Shown here one piece after another: positions 7,342 to 14,900 of a DNA stretch of 38,273 nt. The stretch spans positions 1 to 38,273 of IMG/VR virus record IMGVR_UViG_3300046777_000408. One strand, 5' to 3'. How positions within the stretch are numbered: position 1 is the stretch's first letter; every line of letters starts with the position of its first letter. Position numbers and translations under genes: made by a program. Source of the DNA: a virus. The notes below the pieces were generated by a model. It did no database searches, had not been told where the DNA came from, and saw only the letters and a program-made list of their open reading frames with translations.

Positions 7342-8352
7342 ATGACGGAACAAGTCGGCAACCCCACTACTGGGATCGGCCTCCACGAAGCAACCTTAGC
7401 CATCGACCAACTGCTTGGCCCTGAAGAGGACACCCAAGATGAGGCCGAGGCGCTAGAGCCTCAAGAGGCTCAGGACGAAGAAGTCGAAACAGACGCCGAG
7501 GAATACGAGGCAGACGATGAAGACGAAGCGTCCGAACTGGATGACGAAGATAACGCTGAAGAGGTAATCGAACAGGAACTTCCCGACGATCTTACCATCA
7601 AAGTCAAACTTGATGGCGAAGAAACTGAAGTCACCCTAGACGAACTTCGTAAAGGTTATTCTCGCTATTCGGACTACACGCGGAAAACGCAGGCTCTGGC
7701 TGAAGAACGCAAGGCGTTCCAATCCGAAGCAGAAGCGATCCGCATGGAACGCGCTCAATACGCGGAACTGCTCCCTGCGCTGAAAGCGCAGATTGAGGCG
7801 CAGACCGAGGCAGAGCCTGACTGGGACAATCTTTATAACGAAGACCCCATTGAGGCAGCGCGGTTGGAACGGCATTGGCGTAAGACGCAGCAAGACAAAA
7901 CCGCTAAGATGCAGGCTATCATGGCCGAACAGCAGCGGGTTGCTGAAGAAACCGCCAAAGAGCAGCAGCGCGCTCTAGCTGAATTTGTTCAGTCAGAACG
8001 CTCTAGACTTCCCGAAGTCATTCCCGAGTGGAAGGATGAGGGGACGATGCAGACCGAAGCGAAGGAACTTCGTGAGTGGGCTTTGAATAATGGGTTTAGC
8101 GAACGCGACCTAAGCGCGCTTGTTCAGGCCAGCCACGTATCAATTCTTCGTAAGGCAATGCTCTACGATAAGGGTAGTAAGAAGGTGGAAAAGGTTAAGG
8201 CTCAGCCGAAACGCGTAGCTAAGATCGTCCGCCCCGGTTCAACCGGAACCCAAGTCGCGCCACGTTCAACCGAAGTAAAGAAAGCGTCCCAGCGCCTTGC
8301 GCGTACTGGCCGTATCGCAGACGCGGCGGCCTTGTTGGACAAACTCATTTAA
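7342..8352 (+). CDS. Capsid scaffolding protein
   Basis: The 336-residue protein sits immediately before the major capsid gene, where podoviruses encode the internal scaffold that directs coat assembly and then leaves. It has a very acidic N-terminus (residues about 28-80, runs of Glu and Asp), a TIKVKLDGEE.EVTLDELRKGYSR segment that resembles a start motif of many phage scaffolds, a long Glu/Gln/Ala/Lys coiled coil (about 105-215) and a basic C-terminus (about 270-325), which in P22-type scaffolds binds coat. AAAGGTGAT before ATG 7342 is the ribosome site. No protease motif is visible. Confidence 0.85.
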   Translation: MTEQVGNPTTGIGLHEATLAIDQLLGPEEDTQDEAEALEPQEAQDEEVETDAEEYEADDEDEASELDDEDNAEEVIEQELPDDLTIKVKLDGEETEVTLDELRKGYSRYSDYTRKTQALAEERKAFQSEAEAIRMERAQYAELLPALKAQIEAQTEAEPDWDNLYNEDPIEAARLERHWRKTQQDKTAKMQAIMAEQQRVAEETAKEQQRALAEFVQSERSRLPEVIPEWKDEGTMQTEAKELREWALNNGFSERDLSALVQASHVSILRKAMLYDKGSKKVEKVKAQPKRVAKIVRPGSTGTQVAPRSTEVKKASQRLARTGRIADAAALLDKLI

Positions 8353-8367
8353 TAAGGATGTGAACTA

Positions 8368-9318
8368 ATGGCTATTGTTGGTAATACTTTCACCCGCTAT
8401 TCGGCGGTTGGTATCCGTGAAGACCTGTCGAATGTTATCTATAACATCTCGCCGGAAGAAACTCCGTTCATCTCGAACATTGGCCGCGAGAGCGTCAAGA
8501 ACACTTACTTCGAATGGCAGACCGACAGCTTGGCTGCTGCTTCTGCTTCGAACGCTGCGCTCGAAGGCGATGACATTTCTTCGTTCACTGCTGTTACGCC
8601 GACCGCTCGTGTTGGTAACTACACGCAGATCAGCACGAAGAACGTCGTCATCTCCGGCACGCTCGAAGCTGTCGATAAGGCTGGCCGTCGTTCGGAAATG
8701 ACCTATCAGCTTGCCAAGCTGGGTTCAGAACTGAAGCGCGACATGGAAAGCGCACTGCTTGCCAACCAGTCGCCGGTTGCCGGTAACACGACAACTGCTC
8801 GTCGTACCGCTGGTCTTCCCGCGTGGATCAAGACCAACACCTCGTTCGGCACGGGCGGTGCTAACAACGCTGGCATTTCGGCTCGTACCGACGGCACGCA
8901 GCGTGCGTTCACCGAAGCCCTGCTGAAGAACGTCATCCAGCAGGTCTGGACGGCTGGTGGCACGCCGAAGATGCTCATGGTTGGCCCCTTCAACAAGGTC
9001 GCCGCTTCGGGCTTCACCGGCATTGCAACTCGCTTCCGCGACGTTCCGGCTGGTCAGCAGGCGCAGATCATCGGCGCAGCCGACATCTATGTGTCTGACT
9101 TCGGCACCGTGAACATCGTTCCGAACCGCTTCCAGCGTGACCGCGACGCCTTCGTCGTCGATCCCGATTACGCATCGCTGGCGGTTCTGCGTCCGATCCA
9201 GAAGATGGACCTCGCCAAGACGGGCGACGCCGAGAAGGCGCTGCTCCTTGTCGAATACGGTCTGAAGGTCAACAACGAAGCCGCTCATGGCATCGTGGCC
9301 GACCTTACCACTTCGTAA
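8368..9318 (+). CDS. Major capsid protein, SU10 type (DUF5309)
   Basis: The 316-residue protein matches what I know of the SU10-like major coat proteins (HK97 fold). It opens with NTFTRYSAVGIREDLSNVI and SPEETPFISNIG, followed by the W-Q-T-D-S-L and A-ALEGDD segments and an ELKRDMESALLANQ helix typical of that family. RBS AAGGATGTG precedes ATG 8368. Codon choice is strongly biased (for example CTG, CGT, AAG), as expected for the most abundant virion protein. It is followed by a GC-rich hairpin that probably sets transcript levels relative to the tail genes. Confidence 0.92.
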   Translation: MAIVGNTFTRYSAVGIREDLSNVIYNISPEETPFISNIGRESVKNTYFEWQTDSLAAASASNAALEGDDISSFTAVTPTARVGNYTQISTKNVVISGTLEAVDKAGRRSEMTYQLAKLGSELKRDMESALLANQSPVAGNTTTARRTAGLPAWIKTNTSFGTGGANNAGISARTDGTQRAFTEALLKNVIQQVWTAGGTPKMLMVGPFNKVAASGFTGIATRFRDVPAGQQAQIIGAADIYVSDFGTVNIVPNRFQRDRDAFVVDPDYASLAVLRPIQKMDLAKTGDAEKALLLVEYGLKVNNEAAHGIVADLTTS

Positions 9319-9330
9319 GGACTGAATGGG

Positions 9331-9354
9331 TGAGGGGGCTTAACGGCCCCCTCA
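9331..9354 (+). terminator. GC-rich hairpin after the capsid gene
   Basis: TGAGGGGGC (9331-9339) pairs perfectly with GCCCCCTCA (9346-9354) around a 6-nt loop. No T-run follows, so it is a weak or partial terminator, or an RNA-stabilising 3' hairpin, that lets capsid mRNA accumulate above downstream messages. Confidence 0.6.
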
Positions 9355-9373
9355 TCTAACTATTGAGGGTTTT

Positions 9374-9679
9374 ATGGCAAAGCGCCTTATCAACGATGAT
9401 GCTTTTACTGGCATCAAGACTTACTACGATTACGACGCTGACAAAGACGAAGCCGTCATCTCCAAAGAACAGGACATGACCGCGATCATTGAGAGCAACA
9501 AGCGTGAATTTAACGCTGCTCCTGAACGCTGGGGTGAGTGGACAAAGGTTGGCACGATCCCGCTTTCAGTGTATTACGAATTAGAGCGCCAAGGTATTAC
9601 TAAAGACCAAGAGGCGATGAAGAAGTGGTTGAACGATCCCGATAATCGTTACTTCCGCACAAGGCCGGGGACTGTCTAA
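9374..9679 (+). CDS. Hypothetical protein after the capsid gene, 101 aa
   Basis: I do not know a function. The sequence has a YYDYDADKDEA segment, then AAPERWGEWTKVGTIPLSVYYEL and a C-terminal LNDPDNRYFRTRPG. Proteins with the WG.W.KV..IP pattern are frequent immediately downstream of SU10-type capsid genes in phage genomes. The start has the GAGGG site before ATG 9374, and the stop overlaps the adaptor start (TAATG). Possible roles are a head accessory protein or a completion factor, inferred from context. Confidence 0.7.
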   Translation: MAKRLINDDAFTGIKTYYDYDADKDEAVISKEQDMTAIIESNKREFNAAPERWGEWTKVGTIPLSVYYELERQGITKDQEAMKKWLNDPDNRYFRTRPGTV

Positions 9680-10299
9680 TGGCGATTTCTACATACTCCG
9701 AATTGAAGGATGCGGTTGCGGATTTCCTTAACCGGGATGATCTGACTGCAACGATCCCGTCATTCATCACACTGGCCGAAGCTGCCCTCAACCGCCGCCT
9801 CCGCGCACCGGAGATGGTGACGCGGGCCTCGGTCACGATTGATGCGGAGTATGAGAACCGCCCGGCGGATTGGATGGAAACGATCCGGTATCAGGTGAAT
9901 ACCAATCCGATCACCGTGCTGGAATTTGTAACGCCGGAAGAAGCCATCATCCAGAAAACAAAGTTCTCTGCGGGTGGCGTACCGATCTTCTTTTCTACTG
10001 TAGGCACACAATTCCAGCACGTTCCCGCACCGGATACCGCGTACACTGGCGAACTCATGTACTACTCGCGCATCCCTGCGTTGAGCGACTTAAATACAAC
10101 TAACTGGCTTTTGACAGCTAATCCTGATATATACCTGTATGCAACGCTTGTTCAGAGCGCACCGTACTTGAAAGAAGACGAGCGCATCGCAACGTGGATG
10201 GGAATGTTGGACCGTTTACTTGCTGAATACGAAGTTGCACAGGAGCGGGCCAAGACTGGTTCGAGCCGCTTGGTTATTCGCACGAGGACGTTCGGTTAA
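9679..10299 (+). CDS. Head-tail adaptor protein, SU10 adaptor-like
   Basis: The 206-residue protein starts with [19 protein letters not shown] and [14 protein letters not shown], the characteristic opening of the phage adaptor family that includes the SU10 adaptor and, more distantly, P22 gp4. These proteins bind beneath the portal dodecamer and connect it to the tail nozzle. The middle part is beta-rich and the C-terminal part helical ([15 protein letters not shown]), as in that fold. It overlaps the genes on both sides by a TAATG junction. Position after portal and capsid supports the call. Confidence 0.85.
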   Translation: MAISTYSELKDAVADFLNRDDLTATIPSFITLAEAALNRRLRAPEMVTRASVTIDAEYENRPADWMETIRYQVNTNPITVLEFVTPEEAIIQKTKFSAGGVPIFFSTVGTQFQHVPAPDTAYTGELMYYSRIPALSDLNTTNWLLTANPDIYLYATLVQSAPYLKEDERIATWMGMLDRLLAEYEVAQERAKTGSSRLVIRTRTFG

Positions 10300-11585
10300 T
10301 GGCTGATACTACCACAACAAACCTCGGTCTTACCAAACCCGAAGTTGGCGCGTCTGCCGATACTTGGGGCGGGAAACTCAATACCGACCTCGATATGCTG
10401 GATGCCGTCTTTAAGGCGGACGGAACTGGCACATCTGTCGGTCTTTTGATTGGTGGCGGTAAAGTCCTGAATGTCGATGGCGACTTCAACACGCTCCATG
10501 CAGACTTTATCACGACGGGCGCTTCGGACGCTGTAGCGCGCCTGCGCTGGAACGATACCGACGGCAGCCTAAACCTCGGCCTCAAGGGCGGCAACGTAGT
10601 CGCCCGCACGACGGAAGATGCTTTCGCTCGTGTGACGAACCGCACAGGCACATCAATCCCCAAGGGTAGTGTGGTCTATGTCTCTGGCGCACAGGGCAAC
10701 CGCCCGACAATCGCGCTGGCTGATGCAGACCTCGAAGCTGGCTCTACCGCTGTTATCGGCATTACCGCTGAAGCTATTGCAGACCTCGCTGAAGGCTTCG
10801 TCATTATCTCCGGCGTTCTTCGTGACGTAAATACATCGGCTTTTACTGAAGGCACTGTATTGTGGCTGTCGCAGACCGCAGGTGGCATCACGCAGACCCG
10901 TCCGACGCAGCCCGCTCACGGCGTTATGGTAGGCTACTGCATTCGCAGCCACGCCTCTGTCGGCCAAATCTTCGTCAAAATCCAGAACGGCTATGAACTC
11001 GATGAACTCCACGATGTTCTGATTACGTCTGTAGCCGACAACGACATCCTGTCATACGACGCCCCGTCTGGCCTCTGGAAGAACCGCAGCTTCAGCGCAG
11101 AAGGTCTGGCTACTCTTAACAGCCCGGCTTTTACTGGCGTCCCGACGGCTCCTACGGCTACTGCTGGAACTAGCACAACTCAGCTTGCGACGACGGCGTT
11201 CGTAACCACGAACTTTGCGGGCCTTGCTTCTCCTGCTTTTACTGGCAACCCGACTGCGCCGACACAGGCTTCAGGGACTAACAATACTACAGTGGCTACG
11301 ACTGCTTTCGTGCAGCAGGTGGCGCTGAACAACCAGCTTCCGCTTCAATCCGGCAACACGGGTAAGTATCTAACAACGGATGGGACGAACGCAAGCTGGG
11401 GGACAATCACAATCCCAGCGCAAGTTTATCCGGGTGCTGGACTGGCTGTATCCACTGGAACCGCTTGGGGGACATCTGTGGCTCCGGGCGCAAATGGTAA
11501 TGTTTTAACAAGCAATGGGACTAACTGGGTTTCATCTGCTGCGCCTGCTACATCATACACCACACTTATGAAATTCGGTCTGTAA
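10299..11585 (+). CDS. Tail fibre / tail-spike-like protein with short repeats
   Basis: The 428-residue protein starts with [18 protein letters not shown] and [12 protein letters not shown], an opening shared by many phage tail-fibre proteins that attach to the tail. The middle is beta-rich with Gly and Ala. Two 36-residue repeats start at [11 protein letters not shown] (about 11124) and [11 protein letters not shown] (about 11232), each ending TTAFV, the pattern of phage tail-fibre repeats. The C-terminus ([20 protein letters not shown]) is a typical fibre tip linker. The next gene may carry the receptor-binding function. Confidence 0.85.
   Translation: MADTTTTNLGLTKPEVGASADTWGGKLNTDLDMLDAVFKADGTGTSVGLLIGGGKVLNVDGDFNTLHADFITTGASDAVARLRWNDTDGSLNLGLKGGNVVARTTEDAFARVTNRTGTSIPKGSVVYVSGAQGNRPTIALADADLEAGSTAVIGITAEAIADLAEGFVIISGVLRDVNTSAFTEGTVLWLSQTAGGITQTRPTQPAHGVMVGYCIRSHASVGQIFVKIQNGYELDELHDVLITSVADNDILSYDAPSGLWKNRSFSAEGLATLNSPAFTGVPTAPTATAGTSTTQLATTAFVTTNFAGLASPAFTGNPTAPTQASGTNNTTVATTAFVQQVALNNQLPLQSGNTGKYLTTDGTNASWGTITIPAQVYPGAGLAVSTGTAWGTSVAPGANGNVLTSNGTNWVSSAAPATSYTTLMKFGL
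11110..11325 (+). repeat. Two fibre repeats of 108 bp
   Basis: Two consecutive units, 108 bases apart, encode (L/A)-(N/A)-SPAFTG-x-PTAP ... TT.(L/V)ATTAFV. Units of this type pack as repeated shaft elements in phage fibres and can change copy number by recombination. Unit boundaries are approximate. Confidence 0.75.
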
Positions 11586-11597
11586 GGAAGTTTTGAG

Positions 11598-12833
11598 ATG
11601 CCTGATACACTGAAGCAATTCTACAACGCCTCGATCAATGTTACGGGGTTGACTGGCAACCAAACTGCTACGTTGTTCACGAACAACTCGACGACCCGCG
11701 CTGTCATCAAGGACGTTGACGTTGTGAATACATTCCCGGTTCAGCCAAACTTGACTGTAGGAGGCGCATCTGTTGCCACTCTTGTAGGTTCAGTAACTGG
11801 TTCTGAGATTGTAGATACGAGCCAAGCTGTCGCCATTTCATTCCCTACGGCCCTTGAATACTCACGCGGAGTAATCCAATACATATCAGACGCTGGCGGG
11901 AATGGAACTAGGACAAATATAACTTATAATAGAATTAATGGGGTTTCTGTATCTTCAACGACTGTTTCGTTGGGTAACGCATCTTCTCGCTTAGATACAG
12001 TTCACGGATATTATTATGTAGCCGCTGATAATGATGTTTTCTTTTATCAAACTGATGGCACAACTACTTTTAGGCTGTCAAAGCGTGCTGGAGGTCCGAC
12101 AGGAACTGCAACAAATATAAGTTCCGGACTAGCCCCAGTAGCATTCGATGGTAGATATTATTATTACTTAACTAGCGGAACTAACCTAGTTAGGTTTGAT
12201 CCAGAGACTGAAACTACCACTACGACGACTTTAGCATCGGGGCTTAATGGCCCCGGCTCCGGCGCTCGTCTTGTCCATTCTAATGGGTATTTACTATATA
12301 TCTACGCTGATGGTGCGCAGCCCGTATTTATTAAGCTGTCAAATGGTTACTGGGTTCAGACAGCATGGAACGGAATGTATATGGGCAACATAAGATCCCA
12401 GCCGGGGTTCTTTATTGACCCGACAACATTGGTGGCTACTGTTGTTTATGTTGATGGATCAAGTCAAACCTATCGCGTCGTAAGCAACGGTGCTGTCGGA
12501 TCGTTTGCAACTGCAAGCCAAACATTGTCATCAAATACTTCTACACAAGTTTTAAAGACTAATGGAACGTGGTCTATCGCGACTGGCATTTCTACGCCTA
12601 TGGTGACGCTTACTTCCGCAACGACAGGTCTTATGAATTTTAGCTCTGGTGGAACCTATACTGTTGATGTTTCTGGCTCAACAACAAACTGGACTAATGC
12701 TGGCCCTATCAACGCCACAACTGATGTTAATTTTTTGCATTCATATGTCACGCCATCGGTAACAACGCCGAATACAACAGATTTTCCGTCAACTATTTCT
12801 CTGCGCGTTACCGGCGTAGAAGTAACTCCGTAA
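11598..12833 (+). CDS. Putative receptor-binding tail protein
   Basis: The 411-residue protein is beta-rich, with many Thr, Ser, Asn and Tyr residues and almost no long helices. The segments YYYVAADNDVFFYQTDGTT, GRYYYYLTSG and NGYLLYIYADG look like blades of a beta-propeller. Base use differs clearly from the neighbours: more A/T at third positions (TAT TAT TAT, AAT ATA). RBS AAGGAAG precedes ATG 11598. Position between the fibre gene and a tail-fibre chaperone supports a host-contact role, but I recognise no named family. Confidence 0.65.
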   Translation: MPDTLKQFYNASINVTGLTGNQTATLFTNNSTTRAVIKDVDVVNTFPVQPNLTVGGASVATLVGSVTGSEIVDTSQAVAISFPTALEYSRGVIQYISDAGGNGTRTNITYNRINGVSVSSTTVSLGNASSRLDTVHGYYYVAADNDVFFYQTDGTTTFRLSKRAGGPTGTATNISSGLAPVAFDGRYYYYLTSGTNLVRFDPETETTTTTTLASGLNGPGSGARLVHSNGYLLYIYADGAQPVFIKLSNGYWVQTAWNGMYMGNIRSQPGFFIDPTTLVATVVYVDGSSQTYRVVSNGAVGSFATASQTLSSNTSTQVLKTNGTWSIATGISTPMVTLTSATTGLMNFSSGGTYTVDVSGSTTNWTNAGPINATTDVNFLHSYVTPSVTTPNTTDFPSTISLRVTGVEVTP

Positions 12834-12843
12834 GGATTAAACT

Positions 12844-13107
12844 ATGCTCACTAATCCAATTCGAGGAAAAGCTGGGAAGCAGATCGCTATCGCTTCGGCG
12901 GCAGCGGCTGGGCAAGTTATGTATACTGTCCCTGCTGGGAAATACTTTGAAACACCAAACCTTCCGGGCGGTATTATCGTAACAGCTAACGGCGTTTCAT
13001 CTTCAGCGACAACCGGGACGGCAGTCTCTACTGTTTTTCAGGCAGGGACTGTGATTACGTCTAGCGGCGCGACTAACGGCTTCTTTGGAACGGAGTATGA
13101 CGCATGA
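12844..13107 (+). CDS. Small tail-associated protein, 87 aa
   Basis: An Ala/Gly/Thr-rich 87-residue protein with a beta-strand pattern (GQVMYTVPAGKYFE; GTVITSSGATNGFFG). The VPAGK motif is common in small virion decoration and fibre-tip proteins. RBS AAGGATT precedes ATG 12844. The stop overlaps the next gene (ATGA), which is the probable assembly chaperone, so a fibre-tip or adhesin accessory role is likely. No specific family is recognised. Confidence 0.65.
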   Translation: MLTNPIRGKAGKQIAIASAAAAGQVMYTVPAGKYFETPNLPGGIIVTANGVSSSATTGTAVSTVFQAGTVITSSGATNGFFGTEYDA

Positions 13108-13523
13108 CAATCGTGACTGTGAACGCAGACCTCACAGTCCACGTTGTCTCGGACGATATGACTAGGGAGTTTTTTCTCCCTAGTTACAACCCAGAAACAA
13201 TGGCTCCTTTTGCGAACGGCGGCGAGGCTCATGCTTGCGCCATTGATTTTGCAAATCGCATCAATTGCTGGGTTCCGTTTAAGACGGCTGAACAACGTGA
13301 GCAAGAGCGTCACGACCAAGCGGTGGCCGCAGCTAACGCGCACCGCGACACGCTTTTTGCGGAAACAGTTGACCGCATCAATCCGCTTTGGTGGGCAGAT
13401 ATGACGCAAGAACAACAGTCCGAATGCACCACATTCCGCGCTGACTGCCTCGCTATCGACCAGCAAGACGGCTACCCGTATAACATTGCTTGGCCCGCAA
13501 AGCCGAGCGTTTTTGACGTTTAA
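13104..13523 (+). CDS. Tail-fibre assembly chaperone-like protein
   Basis: The 139-residue protein ends in a segment typical of tail-fibre assembly proteins: a DRINPLWWADMTQEQQSE helix, then a loop and GYPYNIAWPAKP. These small proteins help fold and trimerise the adjacent fibre and usually do not remain in the virion. The N-terminal half is beta-rich and the middle is a charged helix (TAEQREQERHDQ). It overlaps the preceding gene by 4 bases. The assignment rests on the C-terminal pattern and the gene order. Confidence 0.68.
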   Translation: MTIVTVNADLTVHVVSDDMTREFFLPSYNPETMAPFANGGEAHACAIDFANRINCWVPFKTAEQREQERHDQAVAAANAHRDTLFAETVDRINPLWWADMTQEQQSECTTFRADCLAIDQQDGYPYNIAWPAKPSVFDV

Positions 13524-13537
13524 TAGGAAACGCCAAA

Positions 13538-13756
13538 ATGGATATGTCGTTCGGTATTGATACGCTTCTGACTGTCATCGCTGGCGTCTTCGCCATTATT
13601 GGGGTGTGGACGCAGCTTAGTAACCGACTGGCTATTCTCGAAACAAAGCTGGAATACGGCGACGAGAAATTCAGCGCCATCGACAAGAAGTTCGATGAAG
13701 TCATGATGCACTTACGCCGGATCGAAGATAAGCTGGATAACAAGGCAGACCGCTAA
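13538..13756 (+). CDS. Small membrane protein of the lysis cassette (possible holin or antiholin)
   Basis: The 72-residue protein has one N-terminal membrane helix (about residues 8-25, LLTVIAGVFAIIGVW) followed by a coiled coil (about 28-70) ending FDEVMMHLRRIEDKLD. The coiled coil resembles XhlA-type hemolysin proteins, but there the membrane segment lies at the C-terminus. RBS AGGAAA precedes ATG 13538. It overlaps the endolysin start (TAATG). With a second holin-like protein downstream, this could be a pinholin, an antiholin or a modulator; the sequence does not decide. Confidence 0.65.
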   Translation: MDMSFGIDTLLTVIAGVFAIIGVWTQLSNRLAILETKLEYGDEKFSAIDKKFDEVMMHLRRIEDKLDNKADR

Positions 13757-14148
13757 TGGCGTTCAAACTTGGCCCTCGTTCATTGCTGAACTTGCGCGGC
13801 GTGCATCCTGATCTAGTGCGCGTCGTTAAGCGCGCTATCAGCATTTCGAAGATTGACTTCACGGTCATCGAAGGCTTGCGCACAATGGCGCGCCAACGTG
13901 AACTCTTCGCCAAGGGTGCGACTAAGACGATGCGTTCGCGCCACATCCACGGCTTTGCGGTTGACATCGCGCCGTATGTAGGTGGCAGCATCCGCTGGGA
14001 CTGGCCGCTGTTCGATCATATCGAAAATGCTATGAAAGAAGCCGCACGCCTTGAGAACGTGCCGATCACTTGGGGCGGCGACTGGAAATCTTTTAAGGAC
14101 GGGCCGCATTGGGAGTTGCCGCACTCAAAGTATCCCGATCCGAAATGA
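13756..14148 (+). CDS. Endolysin, M15-type L-alanyl-D-glutamate peptidase
   Basis: The 130-residue protein is a compact zinc peptidase of the VanY/T5 endolysin type, which cuts the peptide of Gram-negative peptidoglycan. The first zinc motif is SRHIHGFAVDIAP (residues about 60-72; His and Asp ligands), and the second is DGPHWEL near residue 117. EGLRTMARQRELFAKG is the typical substrate-groove segment. There is no signal peptide, so export needs a holin, in line with its flanking membrane proteins. The stop overlaps the holin start (ATGA). Confidence 0.92.
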   Translation: MAFKLGPRSLLNLRGVHPDLVRVVKRAISISKIDFTVIEGLRTMARQRELFAKGATKTMRSRHIHGFAVDIAPYVGGSIRWDWPLFDHIENAMKEAARLENVPITWGGDWKSFKDGPHWELPHSKYPDPK

Positions 14149-14366
14149 CTGCACGCGATCTCGAACAAGCCGCTCTTGAGCGCATCCGGGTCTGGTGGCG
14201 TCCTGTTACCTGTGTGGGTATCGCGGGAGCCGTAATTGTTAATGCTATTGTGCTGCCGATCCTTAACAGCGAACCGATCTCGTTGACTGATCTTGCAGCC
14301 ACTATCGCGTCTTGCGCAACTATCTTTGCGGTGAGGGAATGGGGCAAAATAAATGGGGCCGATTAA
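14145..14366 (+). CDS. Holin, gene-transfer-agent 3TM-like
   Basis: From ATG 14145 the protein has 73 residues: a short charged start (ARDLEQAALERIRVWWRP), a membrane helix (about 21-40, VGIAGAVIVNAIVLPIL) and a second one (about 47-64, LTDLAATIASCATIFAV) ending REWGKINGAD. The WWRP entry and the R.W.K.NG end resemble the holins of gene transfer agents and alphaproteobacterial phages. I chose ATG 14145 because it overlaps the endolysin stop as ATGA; an upstream in-frame ATG (14109) would lie within the endolysin gene. Confidence 0.78.
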   Translation: MTARDLEQAALERIRVWWRPVTCVGIAGAVIVNAIVLPILNSEPISLTDLAATIASCATIFAVREWGKINGAD

Positions 14367-14712
14367 TCCGTTTATTGGCTATCTGGCGGGAGGCTGTTTA
14401 CTTATTGGCGTCGCCGCCGGGTGGAAAGTAAAAGACTGGCAATGCGACGCCGCCTACGCTGCCGCGCTTGAGAAAGCCGAGAAGCAGCGCAAGGAAATGC
14501 AGGGGAAGATTGATGAGATTTCTGCGTCTTATGAAGCCGAGCGCGATAAAGCCGATATGGTGGTCGCCGGAACGACACGCGAAGTACGTGAAATATACAA
14601 AACGCTGCCTGCTGTTCCTGCTGATTGTGCTGTTGATGTTCGTGTTGTCGGGATGCTCGAAGGCAGTATCAGTGACGCCAATGCCCGCACCACCGGCAAA
14701 TCTGGCGAGTAA
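14353..14712 (+). CDS. i-spanin (Rz-like)
   Basis: The 119-residue protein has an N-terminal membrane anchor (about residues 8-24, IGYLAGGCLLIGVAAGW), a periplasmic coiled coil (about 33-75, rich in Glu, Lys and Ala) and a C-terminal VPADCAVDVRVVGMLEGSISDAN segment typical of inner-membrane spanins. It acts with the o-spanin to fuse inner and outer membranes in the last step of lysis. It overlaps the holin end by 14 bases, and the o-spanin starts within it in another frame. Confidence 0.85.
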   Translation: MGPINPFIGYLAGGCLLIGVAAGWKVKDWQCDAAYAAALEKAEKQRKEMQGKIDEISASYEAERDKADMVVAGTTREVREIYKTLPAVPADCAVDVRVVGMLEGSISDANARTTGKSGE

Positions 14713-14866
14713 CTGCAAGCCGCTATCTCCCCTCCCCCAGCCGCTCGTTGATCCAGAGCGTGTGATCTGGGAGATCGACACCGTAGCCAAATACGGCGAC
14801 TGCGCTATGAAACATCGTATGACAGTGCAAGCGTGGGAAGAGGCTGTAAAAAAGTCTAAGAAGTGA
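14588..14866 (+). CDS. o-spanin lipoprotein (Rz1-like), overlapping the i-spanin
   Basis: In the frame offset from the i-spanin, a GTG at 14588 begins MKYTKRCLLFLLIVLLMFVLSGC: a short basic start, a hydrophobic core and the lipobox VLSGC. The mature part is proline-rich (VTPMPAPPAN; LSPLPQPLVDP), as in Rz1 proteins, and continues 154 bases past the i-spanin stop to give 92 residues. Longer ATG starts exist upstream (14468), but they would put about 40 polar residues ahead of the signal peptide, so I prefer GTG. Lipidation and transfer to the outer membrane are inferred from the lipobox. Confidence 0.82.
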   Translation: MKYTKRCLLFLLIVLLMFVLSGCSKAVSVTPMPAPPANLASNCKPLSPLPQPLVDPERVIWEIDTVAKYGDCAMKHRMTVQAWEEAVKKSKK

Positions 14867-14900
14867 TATAAGGACTTAGCGCCTCAGAACGGACAACGGC

